DNA of 64,000 nucleotides, from NCBI GenBank assembly GCA_019117065.1, contig DXAK01000045.1, positions 62,001 through 126,000 of the forward strand. Reading direction: 5' to 3'. Below, piece by piece: positions 7,511 to 15,702 of the stretch (its first letter is position 1; each line of letters opens with the position of its first letter). The notes below the pieces were generated by a model. The model worked only from the letters and a program-made list of their open reading frames with translations. It did not search any database and was not told the DNA's origin. The position numbers and the translations under genes were made by a program. The stretch comes from Candidatus Mediterraneibacter pullicola (GTDB taxonomy: Bacteria; Bacillota; Clostridia; Lachnospirales; Lachnospiraceae).

Positions 7511-8440
7511 ATGAGTGATATTATTCAAATTGATCATCTTAGCAAGAGTTTTGGAGAAATAAAAGCTGTTCAAAACTTAAGTTTCCGTGTTAAAGAGGGA
7601 GAGTTGTTTGCTTTTCTTGGTATCAACGGTGCGGGAAAATCAACCACAATCAATATAATGTGTGGACAGCTATCAAAAGATAGCGGCAGTGTTTTGATTG
7701 ATAAATACGATTTAGACAAGGATATAGATTTTATTAAGCGTGAACTTGGTGTAGTTTTTCAATATTCTGTCCTTGATTACTCACTCTCGGTCTATGATAA
7801 TTTGAAAAGTCGTGCTGCTTTATATGGTATTACTGGAATGGAATTTAAGAAAAGGCTTTCCGAACTTGCAAAAATACTTGATTTTGAAAATTTATTGAAA
7901 CGTACAGTTGGCAAATTATCGGGAGGACAGCGCAGAAGAATTGATATTGCCCGGGCATTGTTTCACAACCCCAAAATTCTTATTCTTGACGAGCCGACAA
8001 CAGGACTTGATCCACAAACTCGAAAAACACTTTGGAATGTCATATCCAATTTTCGTAAAAATGAAAATATGACTGTATTTCTAACTACACACTATATGGA
8101 GGAGGCCGCAGAAGCCGACTATGTTATAATTATTGATGGCGGTAAAATATCCGCAGAAGGCACTCCGCTTGAACTCAAAAATATTTATACGGGAGATTAC
8201 ATTACAATCTATGGTGTAAATGAGAATGATGTCAGAGAACTTGGAGTAGGGTACGAGCAGGTAAGAAACGGTTATCGTCTTTCGATCCCGAACACTAGAG
8301 CTGCAACCGATCTGATTATTAATTATCCTAAGTTGTTCAATGATTACGAAATAACAAAAGGGAAAATGGATGATGTTTTCCTTGCCGTTACAGGTAAAAC
8401 ATTAGTGGGAGATGCAGAAATGGGAGGTGCAGAAAAATGA
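7511..8440 (+). CDS. ABC-2 type exporter, ATP-binding subunit
   Basis: This is the nucleotide-binding half of a two-gene exporter. It has 309 residues: Walker A GINGAGKST near residue 39, signature LSGGQRRRIDIA near 139, Walker B ILILDEPTTGLDP near 159 and the H-loop in TTHYMEEA near 195, followed by a C-terminal accessory domain as in DrrA/NodI-type drug exporters. ATG 7511 is chosen; GGAGAAAATTATA provides a ribosome binding site. The same frame stays open back to 7304, but that stretch is the structured block. Codons are strikingly AT-rich compared with nagA and the aldolase genes, a sign of horizontal transfer. The substrate is unknown; a drug or peptide is plausible. Confidence 0.92.
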   Translation: MSDIIQIDHLSKSFGEIKAVQNLSFRVKEGELFAFLGINGAGKSTTINIMCGQLSKDSGSVLIDKYDLDKDIDFIKRELGVVFQYSVLDYSLSVYDNLKSRAALYGITGMEFKKRLSELAKILDFENLLKRTVGKLSGGQRRRIDIARALFHNPKILILDEPTTGLDPQTRKTLWNVISNFRKNENMTVFLTTHYMEEAAEADYVIIIDGGKISAEGTPLELKNIYTGDYITIYGVNENDVRELGVGYEQVRNGYRLSIPNTRAATDLIINYPKLFNDYEITKGKMDDVFLAVTGKTLVGDAEMGGAEK

Positions 8441-9333
8441 GTATATCGTTAATACTTGTTAAAAGAAATATCAAACTGTTTTTCAGAGATAAAGGAATGT
8501 TCCTGACTTCTTTGATAACACCTGTCATTTTGCTTGTTCTTTATGCAACATTTCTCGGCAATGTATACCGTGATAGTTTCACATCTAATTTACCTGATAC
8601 ATTAAAACTTTCGGAAAGTATGATCGAAGGGCTTGTAGGCAGTCAGCTTATATCCTCTATTCTTGCTGTTTCGTGTGTGACGGTTGCTTTTTGCTCAAAT
8701 TTTTTAATGGTACAAGATAAAGCAAACGGCACCATAAAAGATTTGAGAATATCTCCCGTAAAATCAGCCACGCTTTCGCTGAGTTATTATATAGCAACCT
8801 TAATTTCAACGCTTAACATTTGCTTTGTTGCAATGGGGATCTGTCTTGCTTATGTGGCTGTTGTGGGGTGGTATATGACGCTTGCGGATGTATTCTTTTT
8901 GGTTCTTGATATTTTACTCCTTGTTTTGTTTGGAACAGCTCTATCTTCGATTATCAACTTTTTCTTATCAACACAAGGGCAAATTTCAGCAGTAGGTACA
9001 ATTATCAGTGCTGGATATGGTTTCATTTGTGGTGCGTATATGCCTATTTCATCATTTGGCGAAGGACTACAAAAGATAATTTCATTTTTGCCGGGCACTT
9101 ATGGCACATCGCTTATTCGAAATCACACAATGCAGGGTGTTTTTGCTGAAATGCAAAATCAAGGTATTCCGGCAAGCATAATTGAAGAACTAAAAGATTC
9201 TCTTGATTGCAATCTCTATTTTTTAGGGAATCAAGTTAGCATCCCAGCGATGTATATGATACTTGGCATTACTATTGTTGTATTGATTGGAATTTATATT
9301 CTGTTAAATAATTTTAAAAAGTATAATAGTTAA
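8437..9333 (+). CDS. ABC-2 type exporter, permease subunit
   Basis: This 298-residue membrane protein begins with a cytoplasmic basic segment (VKRNIKLFFRDKG), then shows about six hydrophobic segments with the ABC-2 pattern, including a central segment ending in the PGTYGTSLIRNH motif before an external loop and the last helix. It overlaps the ATP-binding gene by four bases (ATGA), so the two are translationally coupled. It shares the AT-rich composition of its partner. Together they form a minimal drug- or peptide-type exporter unrelated in obvious function to the surrounding sugar genes. Confidence 0.92.
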   Translation: MSISLILVKRNIKLFFRDKGMFLTSLITPVILLVLYATFLGNVYRDSFTSNLPDTLKLSESMIEGLVGSQLISSILAVSCVTVAFCSNFLMVQDKANGTIKDLRISPVKSATLSLSYYIATLISTLNICFVAMGICLAYVAVVGWYMTLADVFFLVLDILLLVLFGTALSSIINFFLSTQGQISAVGTIISAGYGFICGAYMPISSFGEGLQKIISFLPGTYGTSLIRNHTMQGVFAEMQNQGIPASIIEELKDSLDCNLYFLGNQVSIPAMYMILGITIVVLIGIYILLNNFKKYNS

Positions 9334-9334
9334 G

Positions 9335-9400
9335 CCTTATGAGCAAAAAACTGCCCTTGTTCCGGCTCATAAGAGCAAAAACAAGGGCAAACAGATAAGG
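9335..9400. repeat. Interleaved inverted repeats after the ABC exporter
   Basis: CTTATGAGC (9336-9344) is complementary to GCTCATAAG (9365-9373), and GCCCTTGTT (9353-9361) is complementary to AACAAGGGC (9380-9388). The two pairs interlock, so as RNA they would form either one of two exclusive hairpins or an H-type pseudoknot. CCTTAT (9335-9340) also pairs with ATAAGG (9395-9400). Termination of the ABC transcript or of the convergent aldolase gene is the simplest role; no T run follows directly. Confidence 0.65.
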
Positions 9401-9418
9401 TTTGAACAGGAACTTTCT

Positions 9419-10270
9419 CTAAGCCTGTCCTTCTGATCCGCACACGCTGATTTTCTGTTTTACAAGTTCTGTCACGTGCTGCATTCCGACAGTGCAGTAT
9501 TTCTTTGGGTCAAATGTATCCGGATTTTCGGCCAGATATTCCTTCACGCCGTCACTGAATGCGATACGCAACTCTGTGGCAAAGTTTACTTTGCAGATAC
9601 CGCGTTTGATGGACTCGCGTACCGCGTCGTCCGGTACGCCGGAAGCGCCGTGGAGTACCAGTGGGATGGACACAACTTCACGAATCTCGCTTAAGCGGTC
9701 AAGATCCAGCTTAGGAGTGCCTTTGTACAGTCCATGGGCTGTTCCAATGGCAACAGCCAACGATGTAACGCCTGTGCGTTCTACGAACTCTTTTGCCTGC
9801 TGTGGATCTGTATACGGGTTGTTGTCACCGCCGTCCAGATCGTCTTCTTTGCCGCCGACCTTTCCAAGTTCAGCTTCCACGCTGACGCCTGACGGAGTAC
9901 ATGCGTCTGCAACGCGCTTGCTCACATCGATATTTTCCTCGAAGGAACCGTGGGAACCGTCGATCATGATGGAAGTATAGCCTGTGCGCAGCGCCTGCAT
10001 CGCCAATTCAAAGCTGCTGCCGTGATCTAAATGTATTGCCACTGGGACACTTGCCTTTTCCGCAGCGGTCTTTACCATAGCGAGGAAGTAATCCAGACCA
10101 GCATATTTTACGGTGGATGGTGTTGTCTGCATGATAACTGGGGCGTTCATTTCCTTAGCAGCCTTGATGACAGCCATGACCATCTCCATGTTTTCCACAT
10201 TAAACGCGCCTACTGCGTAGTGGCCTTCCTGTGCTTTTTTCAGCATTTCATTTGTTGTAACTAATGGCAT
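9419..10270 (-). CDS. kbaY: Class II tagatose-1,6-bisphosphate aldolase, catalytic subunit
   Basis: This zinc-dependent aldolase cleaves tagatose-1,6-bisphosphate (or fructose-1,6-bisphosphate) to dihydroxyacetone phosphate and glyceraldehyde-3-phosphate. It has 283 residues; HLDHG at 80-84 supplies the catalytic Asp82 and zinc ligand His83, and further zinc-site motifs are GTAHG near 177 and LVLHGASG near 205. GatY, KbaY/AgaY and FbaA look alike; the divergent KbaZ-like gene next door favours a tagatose-specific role. The symbol is the best guess in that family. The start has GAGGTAGATATC upstream. It is separate from, and opposite to, its partner gene. Confidence 0.88.
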   Translation of the reverse strand: MPLVTTNEMLKKAQEGHYAVGAFNVENMEMVMAVIKAAKEMNAPVIMQTTPSTVKYAGLDYFLAMVKTAAEKASVPVAIHLDHGSSFELAMQALRTGYTSIMIDGSHGSFEENIDVSKRVADACTPSGVSVEAELGKVGGKEDDLDGGDNNPYTDPQQAKEFVERTGVTSLAVAIGTAHGLYKGTPKLDLDRLSEIREVVSIPLVLHGASGVPDDAVRESIKRGICKVNFATELRIAFSDGVKEYLAENPDTFDPKKYCTVGMQHVTELVKQKISVCGSEGQA

Positions 10271-10360
10271 GATATCTACCTCGATTCTTTTATTTTTTAT
10301 GCTCCCAGTATATCACACAACTTTATCTTCTGTCTCTTCATTTTTGACTTTCTTAAAAAA

Positions 10361-10375
10361 TGCAAACGATTGTTT
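10361..10375. promoter_or_regulatory. Possible cre/LacI-type operator between the aldolase genes
   Basis: AAACGATTGTTT (10364-10375) is a near-palindrome, and with the preceding TGC it resembles a catabolite-responsive element (TGNAANCGN...), differing at the 3' end. It lies in the 167-base divergent gap of the kbaY and kbaZ-like genes, where CcpA or a LacI-family protein could act on both. The match is partial. Confidence 0.4.
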
Positions 10376-10437
10376 AATAAATCCAAAGTAGGGTATGTCC
10401 CAAAGTAATACAATGAAAAGAAAAAGGAGAGATTGCA

Positions 10438-11763
10438 ATGCGTCAGAATCCACTGAAAAAGATTGTAGAGTTGCAGAAACAGGGGAAGAGTGTGGGGATT
10501 TACTCCGTGTGCAGCGCCAATGGGTATGTCATTGAGGCGGCATTAAAGAGGGGGCTTACAGATCATTCCTGCGTCCTGATTGAGAGCACGGCAAACCAGT
10601 GCGACCAGAACGGGGGATACACAGGGATGACGCCCGCGGATTTTAAGAAATTCGTTCTTGATATTGCGGAGAAGAATGGGTTTGATAAAGACAGGATCTT
10701 CCTCGGAGGAGATCATTTGGGACCGTTAACCTTTGCCGGGAAGAACAAAGACGAGGCGATGGCGGATGCAGAAGAACTGATTCGCTGCTATGTGGATGCA
10801 GGATTTACAAAGATCCATATCGACACCAGCATGAAGGTAAAGAGTGATGACCCGGATGTTCGCTTGTCTGACGAAATCATTGCAAGGCGCGGTGCGCGCC
10901 TTGTGAAAGTGGCGGAGGAGACTTACAAGGAACTGCTGGTAAAAGAGCCGGGCGCAATTCCGCCAGTGTATATTATCGGAAGCGAGGTCCCGATTCCGGG
11001 CGGCGCCGTGGGGAGCGAGGACAATGATGTTCAGGTGACAAAGGTTGAAGACTTTAAGAGTACAGTAGCCGCTTTTGAGAAGGCATTTGCGGACGCAGAG
11101 CTAGGGACCGATGTATGGGACCGCGTGATAGGAGTCGTGGTACAGCCCGGTGTTGAGGAGAAGGACAGCGGATGTACCGAATACGACCGCGAGAATGCGA
11201 AAGATCTGATGGCATCTATCAAGGGTTTTCCGAGTCTCGTGTTTGAGGGACATTCTACAGATTATCAGACAAAGATCAAACTGCGTGAACTGGTAGAGGA
11301 CGGCGTAGGTATTCTGAAAGTGGGGCCAGGGCTCACTTTTGCCATGCGTGAGGCCATGTTCGCGCTGGAGAGTATCGAGAAAGAGCTTTTCTATGGAACA
11401 GATGTTAATCTAAGCAGGTTCTCAGAAGTGCTGGATGAGGAGATGCTAAAGAACGACAAGAACTGGAAGAAGCATTACCATGGGACAGAGCTGGAGATCC
11501 GCCTAAAGAGGAAATATTCTTTTTCTGACCGCTGCAGATACTATATGCCGGTACCGGCGGTGGAGGAGGCGTCAGGCCGTCTGATTGCAAACCTGCGCAC
11601 ACATGGTATTCCGCTGAATCTGCTGAGCCAGTTCATGCCAATCCAGTACACTAAGGTGCGGGAAGGCTGTCTGGAGAATGATCCAGTGGCTTTGATCGAG
11701 GATCGGATCACGAACACCATTGACGAGTATCTATACGCGACGCATCAAAAAGAGCTGATGTGA
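10438..11763 (+). CDS. kbaZ: Tagatose-1,6-bisphosphate aldolase, non-catalytic subunit (KbaZ/GatZ/AgaZ type)
   Basis: KbaZ/GatZ proteins are catalytically inactive partners that stabilise the class II tagatose-bisphosphate aldolase. The 441-residue length is normal. Family features include IYSVCSANGYVIEAAL (about residues 21-36), LIESTANQCDQNGGYTGM (about 48-65), FLGGDHLGPLTF near residue 93, HIDTSMKVKSDD and FEGHSTDYQT. AAAAAGGAGAG precedes ATG 10438. Encoded back to back with the catalytic subunit rather than in one operon. Together with AgaS and NagA this completes most of a galactosamine-to-triose pathway; only the tagatose-6-phosphate kinase is missing. Confidence 0.93.
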   Translation: MRQNPLKKIVELQKQGKSVGIYSVCSANGYVIEAALKRGLTDHSCVLIESTANQCDQNGGYTGMTPADFKKFVLDIAEKNGFDKDRIFLGGDHLGPLTFAGKNKDEAMADAEELIRCYVDAGFTKIHIDTSMKVKSDDPDVRLSDEIIARRGARLVKVAEETYKELLVKEPGAIPPVYIIGSEVPIPGGAVGSEDNDVQVTKVEDFKSTVAAFEKAFADAELGTDVWDRVIGVVVQPGVEEKDSGCTEYDRENAKDLMASIKGFPSLVFEGHSTDYQTKIKLRELVEDGVGILKVGPGLTFAMREAMFALESIEKELFYGTDVNLSRFSEVLDEEMLKNDKNWKKHYHGTELEIRLKRKYSFSDRCRYYMPVPAVEEASGRLIANLRTHGIPLNLLSQFMPIQYTKVREGCLENDPVALIEDRITNTIDEYLYATHQKELM

Positions 11764-11812
11764 AAGAACGGAGTAGTATCGTGGTGTATTTGGAATCACA
11801 GCATTAAAAAGA

Positions 11813-11863
11813 GGATTTTCCAGTTCTGTGGCTTTTGACTGCGGAACTGGAAAATCCCTTTTT
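11813..11863. terminator. Strong terminator after kbaZ
   Basis: A 14-bp stem, GGATTTTCCAGTTC (11813-11826) with GAACTGGAAAATCC (11844-11857), is followed by CTTTTTAT. It is almost symmetric and may also stop the convergent ferredoxin transcript. Confidence 0.9.
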
Positions 11864-11942
11864 ATTTGCAGGGGAAATCCCTGCTTTCATTAAAATGCAG
11901 CATACAAAAAATGGACATATACAGTACGGTTTTTCTTCCGCT

Positions 11943-12536
11943 TTAGTCTAGAATCTTACCTTCGGTGGAAATAGTAACAATCTGCCATGGGATCAGTTTA
12001 CCACTTTTTTGCAGAGCGGTTTTTACGGCATATTCCAGACCCCCGCAGCAGGGCACTTCCATGCGGACTACCGTGATATCACGGATATCGTTGCAGGTGA
12101 GAATCTCAGCGAGTTTTTCTGAATAATCAATTCCATCCAATTTTGGGCATCCGATCAGCGTAATGCGCCCTTTGATAAAAGACTCATGAAAAGCCGCATA
12201 TGTATAAGCGGCACAATCAGCTGCGACGAGCAGTTTGGCATCATGGAAATAGGGGGCGTTTACAGGCGCAAGCTTGATCTGTACAGGCCACTGGGAAAGC
12301 TGGCTACGCATCTTGCGGACAGCTTCTTTGTCATAGGCAGCCGCCTCCCGTTCGATAATAGTGATGGCTCCCTCGGGGCATGACGGCAGACAGTCTCCTA
12401 GTCCATCGCAGTAGTCATCGCGGATCAGCCGTGCTTTTCCGTTTTGTATTTCAATGGCGCCCTCGTGGCAGGCATCCGCGCAAAGCCCGCATCCGTTACA
12501 TTTTTCTTCATCAATTTGTACAATTTTTCTTTTCAA
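11943..12536 (-). CDS. Ferredoxin-like iron-sulfur protein
   Basis: A 197-residue protein with an N-terminal 4Fe-4S binding motif, Cys13-x2-Cys16-x2-Cys19-x3-Cys23, and a second, altered cluster motif (Cys43, Cys49, Cys53-Pro) with only three cysteines in the usual place. The rest carries scattered cysteines, including GCPKLDG and a VPCCGG motif near residue 164, typical of a family often seen beside Crp/Fnr regulators in Clostridia. TTG at 12536 is taken as the start because GAAGGTGA lies eight bases before it; the reading frame continues to 12575 without a ribosome binding site. It is divergent from the Crp-type gene. An electron-transfer or redox-sensing role is inferred. Confidence 0.85.
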   Translation of the reverse strand: MKRKIVQIDEEKCNGCGLCADACHEGAIEIQNGKARLIRDDYCDGLGDCLPSCPEGAITIIEREAAAYDKEAVRKMRSQLSQWPVQIKLAPVNAPYFHDAKLLVAADCAAYTYAAFHESFIKGRITLIGCPKLDGIDYSEKLAEILTCNDIRDITVVRMEVPCCGGLEYAVKTALQKSGKLIPWQIVTISTEGKILD

Positions 12537-12554
12537 ACAGTTCACCTTCTTTTC

Positions 12555-12583
12555 TTGTATTTTCAGATATATCATACTATAAT
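12555..12583 (+). promoter_or_regulatory. Promoter of the Crp/Fnr gene
   Basis: TTGTAT (12555-12560), a 17-base spacer and a perfect TATAAT (12578-12583) predict transcription starting near 12590, inside the palindrome at 12586-12605. Confidence 0.7.
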
Positions 12584-12585
12584 AG

Positions 12586-12605
12586 ATTCAACATGTCTGT
12601 TGAAT
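12586..12605. promoter_or_regulatory. FNR/CRP-like operator palindrome
   Basis: ATTCAACA (12586-12593), four bases, TGTTGAAT (12598-12605): perfect 8-bp arms with the spacing typical of Crp/Fnr dimer sites. A third half-site, TTCAACA, follows at 12607-12613 just before the ribosome binding site. Its place over the predicted transcription start of the Crp-type gene suggests self-repression, and perhaps control of the divergent ferredoxin gene. Confidence 0.7.
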
Positions 12606-12625
12606 TTTCAACAAAAGGAGATGCT

Positions 12626-13291
12626 ATGGGAAAATTTTTTGAAATCATATGGAATTCACAGCTTTTCTCGGGGATTGAGAAAGAGGAGATTCAGGAAATG
12701 CTTACCTGTCTTGACGCGAAACAAAAGCAATTCCCGAAAGGTGATTTTATATTCCGTACAGGGGATTCTACGGACGAACTTGGGCTTCTTCTTACCGGCA
12801 CCGCGTTTATCTTTCACAATGATTTCTGGGGGAACCGGAATATTCTTTCTGATATAACGCCGGGGCAGACTTTTGCGGAAACTTTTGCCTGTGCGCCGGG
12901 GAGGGTGATGACAGTCAGCGTCATCGCGGAATCAGACTGCGAAGTTTTGTTTTTGAATGTCCGGCGTATTTTGACTGTCTGCCCAGCGGGTTGTTCTCAC
13001 CATAGCCGGATCATCCGAAATCTGCTCTCTGATCTGGCGGCAAAAAATCTTGCCTGCAATGAGAAATTGGCGCACATGTCCCAGCGGACGACACGGGCAA
13101 AACTGATTTCCTATTTTTCAGCTGCCGCGCAGAAAAACAATAATTTTGAATTTGATATCCACTTTTCCCGTCAGCAGATGGCAGACTACCTCTCGGTGGA
13201 ACGGAGCGGTCTCTCTCTTGAGCTGTCCCGCATGAAAAAGGACGGACTAATTGATTATCATAAGAATCACTTTGTCCTAAAGAGGGGATAA
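12626..13291 (+). CDS. Crp/Fnr-family transcriptional regulator
   Basis: This 221-residue regulator has an N-terminal cyclic-nucleotide-binding-type beta barrel (about residues 15-130; FIFRTGDSTDELGLLLTG) and a C-terminal winged helix with SRQQMADYLSVERSGLSLELSRMKKDGLI (in part) near residues 170-200. Cysteines are scattered, without the tidy N-terminal FNR cluster, so an iron-sulfur sensor is possible but unproven. ATG 12626 follows CAAAAGGAGATGCT; an in-frame extension back to 12380 runs through the divergent ferredoxin gene and is rejected. A perfect Crp-like palindrome overlaps its own promoter, which suggests autoregulation. Redox or nitrosative stress is the usual signal in this gene pairing. 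Confidence 0.92.
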   Translation: MGKFFEIIWNSQLFSGIEKEEIQEMLTCLDAKQKQFPKGDFIFRTGDSTDELGLLLTGTAFIFHNDFWGNRNILSDITPGQTFAETFACAPGRVMTVSVIAESDCEVLFLNVRRILTVCPAGCSHHSRIIRNLLSDLAAKNLACNEKLAHMSQRTTRAKLISYFSAAAQKNNNFEFDIHFSRQQMADYLSVERSGLSLELSRMKKDGLIDYHKNHFVLKRG

Positions 13292-13389
13292 CATCAATGC
13301 GCAATGTGTGTTATCCTTTGTACACCAACGCTAGGAAAGAATGCGCAACATATGACGAAGCAAAAATAAATTAGAACAGGAGATAACAT

Positions 13390-14742
13390 ATGGGATTTAC
13401 AATAGAAACAGGAATATCGGCGCTTACCGTTTTTATACAGGGGATTTTGAGCTTTTTTTCACCATGTGTCCTGCCGCTGGTACCGCTTTATCTCGGCTAT
13501 CTGGCAGGAGGGCTGAATCAGGGCTTGAAAACGGAAGCATCCCCTAACAATACGGCAATGGGTAATGCCGGGGCAAAAGGATACCGGACACGTCTGTTTT
13601 TCCGGGTGTTCTGTTTTACATTGGGGATCAGCGGAGCATTTTTCGTCCTTGGGCTTGGAGCTTCAGCGGCGGGGAAATTTTTCAGTGAGCAGAGAATGCT
13701 GTTTGCGCGGATCGGAGGGATACTGATTATTTTATTCGGTCTGTATCAGCTTGGAGTGTTTGGCTCTTCTAAAGTACTGGGATCGGAGCACCGTATTCCT
13801 CTTAAGATGGAGAAAATGACCATGTCTCCGGTGACTGCGCTGCTTATGGGATTTACCTTCAGTTTTGCGTGGACACCCTGTGTGGGACCAGCACTTACCA
13901 GTGTGCTCCTTATGGCGGGAAGCGCGGATTCTGGAGCGAAAGGATTTCTTCTCATCGGCGTGTACACGGTCGGATTCATTCTGCCGTTTCTTGCCGCCGG
14001 AATATTTACGGCAAGTCTGCTCAAATGGTTTCGGAAACATGGGAAGATCGTCCGGTATACCGTGAAGGCAGGAGGCGTGCTCATGATCCTTATGGGACTT
14101 CTTCTGTTTACTGGGAAGATGAACGACATTACAGGATATCTTTCCTTGTCGTCCCCGGGAACGGCTGCGGAGGCAGATGCGGACAGCGCAGAGGATGACG
14201 CTGCGGATGATAAAGGCTCAGGTGGTGATACTGTGGCAAATGATGACGCAGACGGCGACACTGTGGACGATGATACTGCCGATGGCGGAGATAGTGAAAA
14301 GACTCCGGCATATGATTTTGAACTGACGGATCAGTTCGGGAATACGCACACACTGGCAGACTACAGGGGAAAGGTCATTTTTCTTAACTTCTGGGCGACA
14401 TGGTGCGGCCCGTGTAGGAACGAGATGCCAGAGATCCAGAAACTCTACGAAGAATATTCTTCCGAAGGAGAGGACGCGGAAGTAGTCATACTGGGTGCTG
14501 CCGCTCCGGGTATGGGGCAGGAAGGCTCCAGAGAAGAAATCGGAGCTTTTATGGAGGAGAACGGCTATACCTATCCGGTACTCATGGATGCGACAGGGGA
14601 CATGTTCAACTGGTATGGGATTTCAGCGTTTCCGACGACTTTCATGATTGACCGGGAAGGCAATGTATACGGATATGTTCAGGGACAGTTGACAGAGGAT
14701 ATCATGAGGAGCATCATAGAGCAGACAATTTCCGCACAGTAG
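13390..14742 (+). CDS. CcdA-type membrane thiol transporter fused to a TlpA-like thioredoxin
   Basis: CcdA/DsbD proteins carry electrons across the membrane to extracellular thioredoxin-like proteins. This 450-residue fusion contains both. Residues 1-250 are a CcdA core of about six helices with the redox pair Cys26 (FFSPCVLPL) and Cys164 (AWTPCVGP). An Asp/Glu-rich linker at roughly 258-308 leads to a TlpA/ResA-like domain with Cys339-Gly-Pro-Cys342 (FWATWCGPC). AGGAGATAACAT precedes the ATG. The fused domain would face outside, receiving electrons directly from the membrane part. It follows the Crp/Fnr-type gene on the same strand, consistent with redox control. Substrates are unknown. Confidence 0.92.
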   Translation: MGFTIETGISALTVFIQGILSFFSPCVLPLVPLYLGYLAGGLNQGLKTEASPNNTAMGNAGAKGYRTRLFFRVFCFTLGISGAFFVLGLGASAAGKFFSEQRMLFARIGGILIILFGLYQLGVFGSSKVLGSEHRIPLKMEKMTMSPVTALLMGFTFSFAWTPCVGPALTSVLLMAGSADSGAKGFLLIGVYTVGFILPFLAAGIFTASLLKWFRKHGKIVRYTVKAGGVLMILMGLLLFTGKMNDITGYLSLSSPGTAAEADADSAEDDAADDKGSGGDTVANDDADGDTVDDDTADGGDSEKTPAYDFELTDQFGNTHTLADYRGKVIFLNFWATWCGPCRNEMPEIQKLYEEYSSEGEDAEVVILGAAAPGMGQEGSREEIGAFMEENGYTYPVLMDATGDMFNWYGISAFPTTFMIDREGNVYGYVQGQLTEDIMRSIIEQTISAQ

Positions 14743-14834
14743 AAGAAACTACAGCAGACGGCTTGGCAGCGGGAGCTACGGCAGGCGGGGGATGTGCGCC
14801 GAGGAGACGTCCGCTTAGAAAGAGTGGTGAAACT

Positions 14835-15674
14835 ATGGTTACAATCGATAACAAATGCTTTTCCATTTCCCAGATCTGTGAGTCCGGGCAGTGCTTCCGT
14901 CTTGATCAGACGGCGGAAGACATGTATGAGCTTCTGGCGTCTGACCGTTATCTCAAGATCACTCTTGAGAAAGACCAGAGAGTATGCGGGAAAACATTTC
15001 TTCACTGTACGCAGGAGGAATATCAGGAGTTCTGGAAAGATTATTTTGATATGGACACTTGTTATGAAAAACATATCGCTCGCATTGCAGACGAAGATGA
15101 GTATCTGAAAGAAGCGGCGCAGTTCGGAAGCGGTATCCGTATCCTAAGACAGGATCTGTGGGAGATGATTATTACGTTCATCATTTCCCAGCAGAATAAC
15201 ATCCCGAGGATCAAAAGCCTGATCCGCGCGCTAAGCGAGCGCTACGGGCAAAAGAAAGAGGCATCGGACGGAAAGCGTTTCTATACATTTCCTGATGCAA
15301 AAAGCCTTGCGCGGGCTAAGGAAGAGGAATTAAGGGCGCTGAAGCTGGGGTATCGGAGTAGATATATCTGTGGGACGGCGGCAATGATCGCAGACGGTAT
15401 AGTGGATCTGAAGGAGATCGGGAAGATGGATTATGAGGAAGCGCGCACAGCTCTGATGCGCCTGCCGGGGATCGGAGGAAAGGTGGCGGACTGTATCTGC
15501 CTGTTTGCCCTGCATCAGATGAATGCCTTCCCGGTGGATACCCACATACAGAAGGTGGTGGATGCTCAATATGCGGGCAAGTTCCCGTTTGAAAGATATA
15601 AGGGCTGCGCGGGAGTCATGCAGCAGTACCTCTTTTATTATGACTTAAAGCGCGGATCATCTGCGCGGAAATAA
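14835..15674 (+). CDS. OGG1-type 8-oxoguanine DNA glycosylase/AP lyase
   Basis: A 279-residue base-excision repair enzyme of the HhH-GPD superfamily. The N-terminal beta domain (about 1-90) resembles the OGG1 N-terminal fold (SGQCFRLDQ), followed by the helical domain FIISQQNNIPRIKSLI. The helix-hairpin-helix LPGIGGKVADC carries the catalytic Lys216, and Asp235 follows in FPVDTHIQ; the 19-residue Lys-Asp spacing equals that of OGG1 (Lys249/Asp268). ATG 14835 is chosen; upstream codons give a Gly/Arg-rich non-family stretch. The ribosome binding site (AGAGTGGTG) is modest. It removes oxidised guanine, which fits beside a thiol-redox gene. Confidence 0.9.
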   Translation: MVTIDNKCFSISQICESGQCFRLDQTAEDMYELLASDRYLKITLEKDQRVCGKTFLHCTQEEYQEFWKDYFDMDTCYEKHIARIADEDEYLKEAAQFGSGIRILRQDLWEMIITFIISQQNNIPRIKSLIRALSERYGQKKEASDGKRFYTFPDAKSLARAKEEELRALKLGYRSRYICGTAAMIADGIVDLKEIGKMDYEEARTALMRLPGIGGKVADCICLFALHQMNAFPVDTHIQKVVDAQYAGKFPFERYKGCAGVMQQYLFYYDLKRGSSARK

Positions 15675-15702
15675 AAGGATGAGAAGAAAAGGAGAACAGA
15701 AT

